Below, in pieces: positions 9,864-18,567 of a stretch of 64,000 bases of DNA. The stretch covers positions 1 to 64,000 of the forward strand of contig JBHIWP010000003.1 of NCBI GenBank assembly GCA_041987425.1, given 5' to 3'. Positions within the stretch are counted from its first letter, which is position 1, and every line of letters begins with the position of its first letter. A model generated the notes under the pieces. That model did not search any database and had not been told where the DNA came from. It saw nothing but the letters and a program-made list of their open reading frames with translations. A program made the position numbers and the translations under genes. Source of the stretch: Leptofilum sp041987425 (GTDB lineage: Bacteria; Chloroflexota; Anaerolineae; Promineifilales; Promineifilaceae).

Positions 9864-10049
9864 ATGAGCGCAAAAGATAGTCGCTTAAGAAGACAAAATG
9901 GCATCATCGCCGGCGTATGTGGTGGTTTAGCTGCCTGGACCGGCATCGGCGTTTTTTGGTTCCGGCTGCTCTTCTTTATCCTGCTGCTGCCGGGTGGTGC
10001 GTCGGCTATTCCTTATTTTATTCTGTGGCTAGTGATGCCCAAAAAATAG
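9864..10049 (+). CDS. PspC domain membrane protein
   Basis: ATG 9864, with GGAGG 9 nt upstream, gives a 61-residue protein; a longer frame from 9792 lacks this site. It has the PspC signature: a basic N-terminus (RLRRQNGIIAGVCGGLA, 7-23), one or two membrane segments at about 30-57, and a LWLVMPKK tail. In enterobacteria PspC belongs to the phage-shock envelope-stress response. Stand-alone short forms are common elsewhere with unknown partners. A strong palindrome follows directly. Confidence 0.88.
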   Translation: MSAKDSRLRRQNGIIAGVCGGLAAWTGIGVFWFRLLFFILLLPGGASAIPYFILWLVMPKK

Positions 10050-10055
10050 GCCATT

Positions 10056-10091
10056 GAGTAATTGGGTAATTACTAAATTACCCAATTACTC
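10056..10091. terminator. Perfect 16-bp inverted repeat between convergent genes
   Basis: GAGTAATTGGGTAATT (10056-10071) and its exact complement (10076-10091) flank an ACTA loop. The right arm covers the TAA stop (10086-10088) of the minus-strand fusion gene. It probably terminates transcription from both sides. Similar ATTACCCAATTAC words occur near 37570-37600, so it may also belong to an intergenic repeat family. Confidence 0.65.
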
Positions 10092-13000
10092 CACAACTTC
10101 ATTCATAATCTCTCCCAGCGTTTCCACCAAAAAATCTGCATTCTCATTTGTAAAGACCAGCGGTGGCTTAATTTTTAGCACGTTGTGCAGCGGGCCATCG
10201 GTGCTGATGAGGATGCCTTTATCGCGCATGCGGTTGGCGATGTAGGTGGCTTCTGCCGCGGCGGGCTCCAGCGTTTGCCGGTCGCGTACCAGCTCCGCGC
10301 CCAGGTACAGACCCAGCCCGCGCACGTCGCCGATGAGCGGAAATTGTGTTTGCAACTTGCGCAAACCAGCCAGCAGACGATTGCCAACGGTCCGGGCATT
10401 TTCTTGCAAACTTTCCTGCTCTAGCACGTCTAGAACCGCCAGGCCGATAGCGCACGATACCGGATTGCCGCCAAACGTGTTGAAATATTCCATGCCGTTA
10501 GCAAAAGATTCGGCAATTTCTGGCGTGGTGACTACGGCCGCCAGCGGATGGCCGTTACCGATGGGCTTTCCCAGCGTCACGATGTCTGGTACGACGCCCT
10601 GCGTTTCAAAGGCCCACATGTGGCTGCCCACGCGACCAAACCCCACCTGCACCTCGTCGGCAATGCAAACGCCCCCAGCCGCCCGCACCAGTGGGAACAG
10701 CGCCGGGAAAAATCCCCGGGTTGGCACAATTTGTCCACCACAGCCCAGCAGCGGCTCGCCAATGAACCCGGCAATGCCCTTACCCTGCGCCTGCAATTTC
10801 TGAATGATTTCCTGAGCGTGTTGGGCGTAACGACGGCCGTTTTCCACATCATCCCCTCGATACAATCCGCGATATGGGTCTGGCATCGGCAGCACGTGCA
10901 CATGATCCGGTGCACCAGAGCCGCCCGGCCCGTCAAACTTGTAGGAACTGATGTCGATGAGCGCGGCCGTATTGCCGTGGTAAGCGCCGTCCAGCACCAG
11001 CAGGTCGCGCTGGCCCGTGTGGGTGCGGGCCAGACGCAGCGCCAGTTCGTTGGCCTCGCTGCCGCTGCACACAAAATAGCATACTGAGAGCGGCTCGGGC
11101 AGCGTCGCCGTGAGCCGGGCGGCGTACTCCACCAGATTGTCGTGCAGATAGCGGGTGTTGGTGTTGAGAACGGCCGTTTGCCGCTGCGCCGCCTCGACCA
11201 CCCGGGGATGATTGTGCCCCACGTGCGGCACGTTGTTCACCGCGTCCAGATATGGCTGATTGTTTTCGTCGTATAAATACTGCCCTTGGCCGCGCACGAT
11301 GTGCAGCGGTTTTTGGTAAGAAATGCTCAAAGACGGTCCCAAATGCTTTTGCCGCAATGACAGGATTTCTTCGCTGCTGCGGGTCGGCGGTGGGAAAAAC
11401 TCATCGGGAATGTTCAGCAGCAGGTTTGGGTCCAGGCAGAGGCTGCGCCAAATGGCCCTCTGGCTGGGGGCAGCGACGCCGGGGGAGTCGGTGGCAGCGT
11501 CGGGCAGCAGCAGGTCACACAATATTTGCAAGTGGAGGTGTGGGGGCCAGTCGCCGTTGCTGGGGAAGTTGCCGATTTTGGCGAATTTTTGGCCCTGGGC
11601 GATGGGTTGGCCGATGGTAAGGCCGTTTAGCGAGGCTTCGTTAAGGTGGCCGTAGAGGGTGTAGAAAGTCAGACCGTTGTCCACATCATGCTGCAAGACG
11701 ATGACGGGGCCGTAGTCGAGGCGGTCGGTGTTGTTGGCGAAGCTGTGTATTTTGCCGGGGAGGGGGGCGTGTACGGCCGTTCCCGCCGCCGCAAATAGAT
11801 CTAGCCCAATGTGAATCGTACGCCACTCGTCCCGGTCGTTGCCGGGGACGCGGAAGGTGTCGGCCGTGTAAATCCGACGCGGCTCGTCGTAACGGCCGAT
11901 GCCAACGCTGCTGCCTGCCTGGGCCATTTCGCCAAACAGCAGCTTAGTGAAGGCCTGGGTATTGTCGGGGTCCTGTAATTGTCCCAGCAGCAGGCTGCCG
12001 GGAGTGAGATCAAACACAGTGGGGGCCGCCTTATGCCAATCTGCATTGACAACCGGAGCAAAGCCACCGCTGTTTTCGCGTAGCCACTCTGAGACCTGGA
12101 TGGAGTTAGCCACTGGTTCCCAGCCGCAGGCGTAACGGAAGGTGGCTTCCGCCAGCAGCGGGCTGATTTGCGCCAGCTTGGCTAAGGTTTCCCAGGCCGG
12201 TGCGGCCGAGATTTGCAAATAGGCGTTATCTGGTTCTTGCGTGCGCTGGTAGGCGCTCATCGTTACGCTGACGCAAAGGCGCATGGCAATGAGTGAGAAG
12301 AGCAAGGACACTTCTTCTTCGGTGAGCGGATGGGCGGCGTGGTAGCCCCGCACCACGTGGGCAGCAGCGGCCAGCGGATCTGGTTTGTGCAGCATTGCAT
12401 AGGCCATGGCGATAGCTAATTCACAAATGGTGGCAGTGTACAGCGCGTCGCCAAAGTCGAAGATGCCGCTGATTGACTGATCCGTGGTCAGAATGTTGTA
12501 GTCGTTGGCGTCGTTGTGGATGACGCTGTGGCGCAGGTTGTTAAGCTGAGGCTGGGTGCGTTGCAGAAAATCGTCCAGAAAGCCTTGCACCATTTTGCGC
12601 TGGTCTTCGCCAGGGATAAATTCCGGGTAGTCGGTAATGAACCCGGCCAGCTTGAGGTCCCACTTAAGTTCGCGATGGGCGGCGGGATGCTCAAAATTAG
12701 CCAGGGCCGTATCGAGCTGGCCCAGCGTGCGTCCCAGGCTGTGCAGCAGCGCCGGGCTGTGTGGTTTGGTATGGGCCAGCAGCCTGCCGGGCAGATGGGT
12801 GATGAGGCGGATGGGGTAGCGAGTGCCGTCGGCAATGGATTGCCCGTTAACTGTCGAGATTAGGCGAGGAAGGAGATTGGAGACCGGGGATTGGAGATTG
12901 AGGTGCTGCATGAGGACGTTTTCCAGTTCTAGCACTTCCACTGACTCGGTGAGACCGGCGATTTTTAGGATGTATTGTGATCCATCGGCTGTAGTGAGGT

Positions 13001-13124
13001 GAAAGTTTTGGTCGCGCTCGCTGGGCAGTTCGCGGGCGACGGCGGTGAGGTTGTATTGATCGCGGGCAAGTTGAACAGCTTCTTCCCGGCTAAATGACGG
13101 CCGTAAAATAGTAACTTCTGGCAT
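10086..13124 (-). CDS. APH-type kinase / M23 / class III aminotransferase fusion
   Basis: This 1012-residue protein joins three modules. Residues 20-340 are an aminoglycoside-phosphotransferase-like kinase, with catalytic VIHNDANDYNIL and a GIFDFGD metal motif. Residues 400-560 are a peptidase M23/LytM-like domain that keeps ligand-like HIGLDL (near 437) and HLHLQ (near 530). Residues 600-1010 are a class III PLP aminotransferase (IADEVQVGFGR; Schiff-base Lys in LGKPIGNG, near 851). The kinase and PLP modules resemble hydroxylysine or ethanolamine kinase and the phospho-lyases that use their products, which suggests a phosphorylate-then-eliminate pathway for an amino alcohol. That substrate is an inference. 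No signal peptide is seen, so the M23 domain is probably cytosolic and may be structural. Confidence 0.85.
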   Translation of the reverse strand: MPEVTILRPSFSREEAVQLARDQYNLTAVARELPSERDQNFHLTTADGSQYILKIAGLTESVEVLELENVLMQHLNLQSPVSNLLPRLISTVNGQSIADGTRYPIRLITHLPGRLLAHTKPHSPALLHSLGRTLGQLDTALANFEHPAAHRELKWDLKLAGFITDYPEFIPGEDQRKMVQGFLDDFLQRTQPQLNNLRHSVIHNDANDYNILTTDQSISGIFDFGDALYTATICELAIAMAYAMLHKPDPLAAAAHVVRGYHAAHPLTEEEVSLLFSLIAMRLCVSVTMSAYQRTQEPDNAYLQISAAPAWETLAKLAQISPLLAEATFRYACGWEPVANSIQVSEWLRENSGGFAPVVNADWHKAAPTVFDLTPGSLLLGQLQDPDNTQAFTKLLFGEMAQAGSSVGIGRYDEPRRIYTADTFRVPGNDRDEWRTIHIGLDLFAAAGTAVHAPLPGKIHSFANNTDRLDYGPVIVLQHDVDNGLTFYTLYGHLNEASLNGLTIGQPIAQGQKFAKIGNFPSNGDWPPHLHLQILCDLLLPDAATDSPGVAAPSQRAIWRSLCLDPNLLLNIPDEFFPPPTRSSEEILSLRQKHLGPSLSISYQKPLHIVRGQGQYLYDENNQPYLDAVNNVPHVGHNHPRVVEAAQRQTAVLNTNTRYLHDNLVEYAARLTATLPEPLSVCYFVCSGSEANELALRLARTHTGQRDLLVLDGAYHGNTAALIDISSYKFDGPGGSGAPDHVHVLPMPDPYRGLYRGDDVENGRRYAQHAQEIIQKLQAQGKGIAGFIGEPLLGCGGQIVPTRGFFPALFPLVRAAGGVCIADEVQVGFGRVGSHMWAFETQGVVPDIVTLGKPIGNGHPLAAVVTTPEIAESFANGMEYFNTFGGNPVSCAIGLAVLDVLEQESLQENARTVGNRLLAGLRKLQTQFPLIGDVRGLGLYLGAELVRDRQTLEPAAAEATYIANRMRDKGILISTDGPLHNVLKIKPPLVFTNENADFLVETLGEIMNEVVE

Positions 13125-13196
13125 AAGAATACCCCTTTACTTAATTTGAAGGGGTATTGTAGCCAGCGTGGACAGTTGGGAACAACTTTGAGACAG

Positions 13197-13574
13197 TTAA
13201 TCGGTGAGGAGGGCACGTTCTAGCCAGTCCAGGGCACGGCCGTCTCGCACCATTTTGGGGGTTACGCGGATGAGAAGCCAGCCGTAAAGTGCGGCTTCGT
13301 TGTACTTTTCGCAGTCGCCTTCAAAGCGTTCTGGATGGGCATGGCCTTTACTGCGCCCGGTTTTTGTTTGCATCCAGATACCGCCTTCGATCTCGCAGGC
13401 GACCAGCTGGGGCCGCCAACAAAAGTCAAAGCGCCACTGGCGATTGGCGTGGAAGCGGTATTCGGTTTTGGGCTCTGGTAGACCAGCGAGACGTATTTGC
13501 TGCAGCAGCACTTCGTTCCAGTTGACGGGTTTGCTGCTGCGTAAAATACGGGATTTCTTGCGTCGGTACTTCAC
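13197..13574 (-). CDS. PD-(D/E)XK-like endonuclease domain protein
   Basis: The 125-residue protein has a basic N-terminus and then a nuclease-like core: RFDFCW (candidate catalytic Asp), ACEIEGGIW (E-x-E pair), GRSKGHAHPERFEGDCEKYN, and a final strand LLIRVTP. This order matches the small phage-type PD-(D/E)XK/VSR-like nucleases in which D...ExE(G) coordinates the metal. It stands alone, with no methyltransferase or phage genes nearby. Family assignment is by motif recognition. Confidence 0.6.
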   Translation of the reverse strand: MKYRRKKSRILRSSKPVNWNEVLLQQIRLAGLPEPKTEYRFHANRQWRFDFCWRPQLVACEIEGGIWMQTKTGRSKGHAHPERFEGDCEKYNEAALYGWLLIRVTPKMVRDGRALDWLERALLTD

Positions 13575-13660
13575 CCTGGAATTATAGCACGGTTGTTCTA
13601 TTAACCAACCGGTAATTCCTCTTTTTTGCGGTTTTCTTAGCCAGAATTTTCTGTGAATAG

Positions 13661-13750
13661 GACACGGATGAACGACGATAAACGCTGATTTTTGTTTGTA
13701 GCCGTGGATTCTTTCCGCGTAATGTGATCGCGGAAAGAATCCATAGCTAC
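13661..13750. repeat. Degenerate word repeat and 22-bp hairpin
   Basis: From 13661 the sequence reads as loosely repeated words (CACGGATGAACGACGATAAACGCTGAT). A hairpin follows, with arms at 13698-13719 and 13729-13750 that match at 20 of 22 positions around an 8-9 nt loop. It lies just downstream of the anti-sigma gene on the minus strand and could terminate it from the far side. It ends in an ACGGCCGT copy. Confidence 0.5.
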
Positions 13751-13760
13751 GGCCGTTTTA

Positions 13761-16649
13761 TCACGGCTTATAACGAATTTCTTCACGGCTGGTCAGATCG
13801 AAGGGAAATTCGGGGAAGGTTTGCACAATAGTGGTGCCGTTTGTGGCATCGAGCGGTTCCAAAATGGCCGCAACAATGGGATTGTCAGTCCCCGTGGCCT
13901 GCCGGATCTGTTCCGGCGTGGCCGTGACAAAGTACCCTTCCTCGCCAGTGCGGGGAAGAAAGAGCTGGAACGATTGGAGCTTGGTGCGATCAAAGTCCCA
14001 GTCTGGATTGACTAAGAATAGCTGGAGACGGGCATCCGGCATGGACTGTTCTACGATGACTTGCAGGGTGACAACGGCCGTATGCCGCTCTTCTTGCACG
14101 ACAGATTCAAGGTGAACAGGTTGCTCTGTTTCTTGAACTGGGCCCATCTCTTCCGCTGTACCGTTGTCTAAAGGCATGAAGCCATTGGGGTAGCTTATAA
14201 AATCAGCCTCAACCCATCCCATTTGGCCGTCGCTCGTTTCCACCGCTTGCCAGAGCAATCCCTCACTTTCCAGGCGCGGCTCATCAAGCAGCAGCACAAT
14301 GCTGCCTTCATCCAGAATAGCTACGGGCTCCCCGGTTGGCGTCCGGCGTAAGGTCAAACCGTTGCCACTGGTGCCGCTGACCACGGCGTGTTGGTTCATC
14401 GCTTGAGCAGAAGGAAAGGTGATTTCCTCTGTGCTGGTCAGGTCGATGGCAAAATCGGTGATGGTAGGCATTGCCAGGATGTTTAACCGGTTGTTGCCGT
14501 TTTCATCAATACCTTTGTAACCCAACTGCAAGACCAGCACTGGTTGATCGGTGCCGCCACCATGGCGCATTTCCTCAACAGTGCTGGTGAATCTAATGCT
14601 GTAGGTGCCAGCCTTTTCGGCGAGAAGCACTGGCTCTTCCAGACCATCGAGGGGAATACGGCCGTCTCTAACCGTTTCCCAATCGGGCGATCCATACAAA
14701 GCATGCAGCTCCACTTCCTCGTCCGCTTCAAACTGGTAGCCAACCGTAACGTCCAGGATGATTGGATCGCTGGCCGAAGCGCGGGCGTGCTGAGTTGCGG
14801 CAATAAGCCAGACGTCGTTGGGTGCGCGCTGGATGACGGCCGTATCTTCAGCCACTTCAATTTCAGCCAGATAAACCCCTGCTGAATCCGAGGGCAGTCG
14901 CTGCCCGGTGGCGCTGTCGTAGAGGCCAGCGACAATGGAAAATGCATCGGAAGGCAATTCATCAGGCAGCCACAGCGTCAGGTTTGTATTGTGGCGCGTT
15001 CCGTTGACAAAGGTTGAGCTGGCTCCCAGTGATTGATCGGTTTGCGCTAGCAAATTGCCGCTTTGGTCTACCAAATGCACGAAGGCTGTGTAGTCTGCTG
15101 ATGGCCTTGCGCTTATTTCCCAAGACAGATTCACTTGTACAGGTTGCCCAGGCACAAAGGTTTGTGGTGAGATAGAAAAGTCGAGCAGGTGGAAACCGTC
15201 GCCAAACGCTAAGGGGAATTGGGCAAGGACGCGCAGATTGTTTGCGGCCGTTTCCCCATTGTTTCCCAGTTGCGCCTGCAACCGCACGATTTCTGCTTCG
15301 ATTTGCTGTAATGCTCCATTTAGCTGCTCTCTCTCTTCACCGGAAATTGTGGGCAGCAGCGCTTGCAGCTCAGTCCGATAAGTTTGCAGAATCGTGAGCT
15401 GGGTCTCGGTGGGAACGGCCGTTGGCAACAGGCTTGTGTCCATATTAACCAGCTCGCCATTGCTGGTAAGCGGCCATACTAACTTACTTTCATCCACCCA
15501 GCCCTGGCCCACATTGGGCACAGTGACGTATTGCCAGACAACGTTATCTTCAAACACGGCCAGCTGGTTGTTCATCAGGCCGCTTAAAGTAAGCTGCGTG
15601 TCGGGATTCAAAATGGCGTGCTCTTCGCCGCTGGGCGAAGCCAGCAGCGGAGTCTCCGCTGCTGTGCGGCCCTCTGGCAGAATGTAGGAGACGCCCAGAC
15701 CGACGGGCAGCCGAATGAATTGATCATCGGCCAGATCGCGGCTGGTCATGATTTGATGGCTAACGCGCTCCAGGCGGCGCAGCAGCGTTTCGCCATCGTA
15801 GTCGGCGACTTCTACAACGGTGTGGCTGCTGCTGTCCAGCGTCACCAGCCGATATTGGCTGCCGGTAGTGCCGTCTTGATTGGGCGAATAGTCAATGCGG
15901 TAGGTGGTGAGGGAACGGCCATTGGCCGTCGTCTCTGTCTCAATCAAAGAAACCCCCCAGCCAAATGGCTCATATTCGCCACCCAGGCTGTTGACGCCCA
16001 GCGGCGGCTCAACCAGATAGTTTTCTACGCAGGCAGCTGCGGTACAGTTCCAATCGAGCCGCAGAACCGATTGCACCAGACCACCCCAGCCAATATCGTG
16101 TGCCAGGGCGTGGTAGATGTCGAAATATTGCAGGGCGACAGTTTCCATGCGTTCAACGCTGCTGTCGTAGGTGCTGTGCCATAGGAACTGCCCATCGCCT
16201 TGAGCAAATACGCGCTGTCTGCCCTGGGCATCCACAACTTCACCACGGAAAAAGGTGCCATCGAGCGACTGCCACGATTCGGCCGTCATCTCTGCCCAGC
16301 CGGGATCCTGATCGGCCCAGACGGGCAGTTCAAGGCGCAGCTGATCGTACACAATGAACTCATCGCGGCCAGGCACATCTACAGTGCCCATGTGGGCGCT
16401 GGCGGCGCCTGACTGCTGGCTTAGGCTGCTCCAGCTAAAGAAAACGATGAGTGCCAGAACGCTAAGGGCGACGGCCGTTCCCGCCCATTGCCGCAAATTT
16501 CCCCAGGAGAAACGAGACTGTTCGTAATGGTTCAACAGTTGGCCGCGCAGTTCAGCTTTGAAAGCGGGGGGGATAGACGGCCGTTCCGCCTCTTGCTTCA
16601 GTTCATCTATTAAATTATCAAATTGATCAAGATTTTTGTTACGAGACAT
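13761..16649 (-). CDS. Large membrane anti-sigma-like sensor with SH3b domains
   Basis: The 962-residue protein starts 11 bp inside the sigma-factor gene (overlap 16639-16649), so the pair is translationally coupled. Residues 1-48 are a charged cytosolic segment (NLIDELKQEAERP) of the kind used by anti-sigma factors. One membrane span follows at about 54-73. About 890 extracytoplasmic residues include two SH3b-like modules (near 325-385, ending in GQGWVDESKLVW, and near 735-800, ending in MGWVEADFI). A helical QLNGALQQIEAEIVRLQAQL segment and Ig-like beta stretches are also present. Position and topology suggest it holds the ECF sigma factor at the membrane and senses a wall or surface signal. 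No ZAS zinc motif is visible, so the anti-sigma role is inferred. Confidence 0.7.
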   Translation of the reverse strand: MSRNKNLDQFDNLIDELKQEAERPSIPPAFKAELRGQLLNHYEQSRFSWGNLRQWAGTAVALSVLALIVFFSWSSLSQQSGAASAHMGTVDVPGRDEFIVYDQLRLELPVWADQDPGWAEMTAESWQSLDGTFFRGEVVDAQGRQRVFAQGDGQFLWHSTYDSSVERMETVALQYFDIYHALAHDIGWGGLVQSVLRLDWNCTAAACVENYLVEPPLGVNSLGGEYEPFGWGVSLIETETTANGRSLTTYRIDYSPNQDGTTGSQYRLVTLDSSSHTVVEVADYDGETLLRRLERVSHQIMTSRDLADDQFIRLPVGLGVSYILPEGRTAAETPLLASPSGEEHAILNPDTQLTLSGLMNNQLAVFEDNVVWQYVTVPNVGQGWVDESKLVWPLTSNGELVNMDTSLLPTAVPTETQLTILQTYRTELQALLPTISGEEREQLNGALQQIEAEIVRLQAQLGNNGETAANNLRVLAQFPLAFGDGFHLLDFSISPQTFVPGQPVQVNLSWEISARPSADYTAFVHLVDQSGNLLAQTDQSLGASSTFVNGTRHNTNLTLWLPDELPSDAFSIVAGLYDSATGQRLPSDSAGVYLAEIEVAEDTAVIQRAPNDVWLIAATQHARASASDPIILDVTVGYQFEADEEVELHALYGSPDWETVRDGRIPLDGLEEPVLLAEKAGTYSIRFTSTVEEMRHGGGTDQPVLVLQLGYKGIDENGNNRLNILAMPTITDFAIDLTSTEEITFPSAQAMNQHAVVSGTSGNGLTLRRTPTGEPVAILDEGSIVLLLDEPRLESEGLLWQAVETSDGQMGWVEADFISYPNGFMPLDNGTAEEMGPVQETEQPVHLESVVQEERHTAVVTLQVIVEQSMPDARLQLFLVNPDWDFDRTKLQSFQLFLPRTGEEGYFVTATPEQIRQATGTDNPIVAAILEPLDATNGTTIVQTFPEFPFDLTSREEIRYKP

Positions 16650-17205
16650 GTGGATTTACCTCTCTCGTTGGCGTGGGCACCTCTTGCTCCAGCTCGGCGC
16701 GCAGCCGGGCCAAAGCACGATGCAGGCGCACGTACACATTGTCGGTGGAACAGGCCAGGATGTCGGCAACATCTTCACTGGAGAGCTCTTCCAGGTAGCG
16801 CAAGACGATGATGTCGCGGTCTTTGGGGCGCAGGCGGGCCAGGGCTCGGTGGATGGTCTGGTTAGTTTGGCGGGTCTGCACGGCCGTTTCCGTACTGCGC
16901 AGCTCCGTGCTGCCAAACCAGTCACGCGGGGAAAGCCACTTTTGCCGCCGTAGTCGGGAGATGGCTTCATTGCGGGCAATGCGGTAAAGCCAGGCAACAA
17001 AATGTTCGCCCTGCCAGCCGTTCTGCTGGATATGCTGTAATGCCTTCTCGAAGGTAACGGCCGTTACATCCTGCGCTGCGGCGTCATCCTGCATGAGCCG
17101 GGCTGTGTAGCTAAAAATGCGCTCCACGTGCCGGTCATACAGTGCGCCAAACGCCGCCGGGTCCTGCCGGGCCTGTTCAACAAGCTGTTGTTCGTTATCA
17201 AGCAT
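16639..17205 (-). CDS. ECF RNA polymerase sigma factor
   Basis: The 188-residue protein has sigma region 2 (FGALYDRHVERIFSYTARL, about 19-37, and AQDVTAVTFEKAL) and region 4 (RPKDRDIIVLRYLEELSSEDVA then VYVRLHRALARLRAEL), with no region 3. This is the usual size of an ECF (sigma-70 group 4) factor. It directs polymerase to a small regulon and is presumably restrained by the membrane protein encoded downstream with an 11-bp overlap. An ACGGCCGT copy lies within both region 2 and the linker. Confidence 0.92.
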   Translation of the reverse strand: MLDNEQQLVEQARQDPAAFGALYDRHVERIFSYTARLMQDDAAAQDVTAVTFEKALQHIQQNGWQGEHFVAWLYRIARNEAISRLRRQKWLSPRDWFGSTELRSTETAVQTRQTNQTIHRALARLRPKDRDIIVLRYLEELSSEDVADILACSTDNVYVRLHRALARLRAELEQEVPTPTREVNPHVS

Positions 17206-17221
17206 AAAAACCTCGGTTTTG

Positions 17222-17292
17222 GTTGCAGGTGAGAAGCTGCAAATTGCAGGTGAAAACGATACTTACCACTTGCAACCTGCCACCTCTCACCT
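17222..17292. repeat. Degenerate inverted repeat upstream of the sigma gene
   Basis: The word TTGCAGGTGAGAAG...GCAGGTG is followed by its rough complement CTTGCAACCTGCCACCTCTCACC. A related string, GGTTGCAGGTTGCAAGTGGC, recurs at 50083-50102 in front of the P-type ATPase gene. Both lie in 5' leaders, so the family is intergenic and mobile or self-copying in appearance. The rest of 17293-17522 holds an ACGGCCGT copy and a possible promoter (TATACT near 17504) for the next gene. Confidence 0.45.
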
Positions 17293-17522
17293 ATTTCTGC
17301 CTGTATAACGCTTGAGAGAGAAAAATCTTTCAACTTTCATTGGTTGATGGTCTAACTTTACAGGTAATAACGGCCGTTTGCCACAAACCGTATGGGATGC
17401 TTGAATCGAAAAAAACGGCAGCTTCACGCATCAAATTCCACGCTTCATCGCTAAATTTTTCATGGGTAATGCCCGCCTGACCGTGCCATTTGGCGGTTTA
17501 GGTATATACTCCATACTTTGCT

Positions 17523-18521
17523 ATGCGTATATTGTTTGTGATTTTATTGACTCTGAGTTTGTGTCTGGCGGCTTGCCAGCCTGATGTTGAAGATGAAGGC
17601 ATTCCGCAGGGAACGGCCGTACCCACGCACACGCCGCAGATCGGTGTTTCTTTTGTTACCAGGGCAGCACCCACAACGGCCGTTATTCAAACAACACCTA
17701 CGCCTTTACCCACACCAACCGTTACGCCGACGGCCACCCCCGTTATCTACCAGATTGAAGCTGGCGACACGATTCTGGGCATTGCCCTTCAGCGGGGTAC
17801 GACAGTTGATGAGATCCTGGCGCTGAATCCAGGCATTGTGCCGGAGAATTTGCAAATTGGGCAGCCTGTGGTCTTGCCGCCGCCACCAACGGCCAGCGCC
17901 CTACTGGTGCAGGGTACATCGGTGCCTGTGCAAATAGCCGTTACCAAAATTCATGCCTACCGAACGCCAGTGGGCAGCCTGTGGCTGCTGGGCGAGGTGA
18001 CCAACGAGGGCGAGACGGCCGTTGAAAACGTGCAGGTAGAAATTGGGCTGCTGACGGCAGACGGCCAGATTATAGGCAACGCCACTGCCTGGGCTGCCAC
18101 AGCTATTATCTTGCCGGGAGAGCGCGGCCCGTTTGGCGTACTCATCAATGAGCCCCCAGATGAATTTGAGGCGGGCGATTTTGCCCAGCCTAGCGTGGCT
18201 GTGGTGGGCGGGCAGGCGGTCGTTGAGCTGGGAACGCGCACGCTCGATGTGGTGGTTTTGGAATCGGAGCTAGTCTTAAACGAGGACAGCGTACTGTTGG
18301 AAGGCACAATCTTTAACGGTGGAGAGACGATTGTCAGCCAGGTGCAGCTCATTGCCACATTTTATGATGCGCAAGGGAACGTAACGGGGTTCCAGCAGCA
18401 GGTGGTGGCGGACGAAATGGGGGTGGGCGAGGAACGGCCGTTCCAGCTTGAAGCAGCCCCCCCCGGCGGCGAAACTGTGACCTACACGCTCCACGCCGAA
18501 GCCCAAACGACGAACAATTGA
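17523..18521 (+). CDS. LysM lipoprotein with FxLYD-like domains
   Basis: The 332-residue protein has a lipoprotein signal (lipobox LAAC, Cys18). A Thr/Pro-rich linker follows at about 25-75. A LysM module, beginning YQIEAGDTILGIALQRG (about 76-120), would bind peptidoglycan or chitin-like glycans. Two beta domains resembling FxLYD follow (GEVTNEGETAVENVQVEI; EGTIFNGGETIVSQVQLIA). It is probably surface-anchored. A second LysM lipoprotein of similar design lies at 42700-41594. The role is unknown. Confidence 0.8.
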   Translation: MRILFVILLTLSLCLAACQPDVEDEGIPQGTAVPTHTPQIGVSFVTRAAPTTAVIQTTPTPLPTPTVTPTATPVIYQIEAGDTILGIALQRGTTVDEILALNPGIVPENLQIGQPVVLPPPPTASALLVQGTSVPVQIAVTKIHAYRTPVGSLWLLGEVTNEGETAVENVQVEIGLLTADGQIIGNATAWAATAIILPGERGPFGVLINEPPDEFEAGDFAQPSVAVVGGQAVVELGTRTLDVVVLESELVLNEDSVLLEGTIFNGGETIVSQVQLIATFYDAQGNVTGFQQQVVADEMGVGEERPFQLEAAPPGGETVTYTLHAEAQTTNN

Positions 18522-18567
18522 CGATTAGCCATTTACAATTAACCATTAACCATTATCATTGCTTGCC
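18521..18567. repeat. Short degenerate AT-rich word repeat
   Basis: The spacer consists of near-repeats of TTTACAATTAACCATT (18532-18557). A related stretch, CATTAACAATTTACAATTC, lies at 32930-32948 in front of the NAD synthetase and protease genes. Such strings look like fragments of one intergenic repeat family. Confidence 0.4.
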
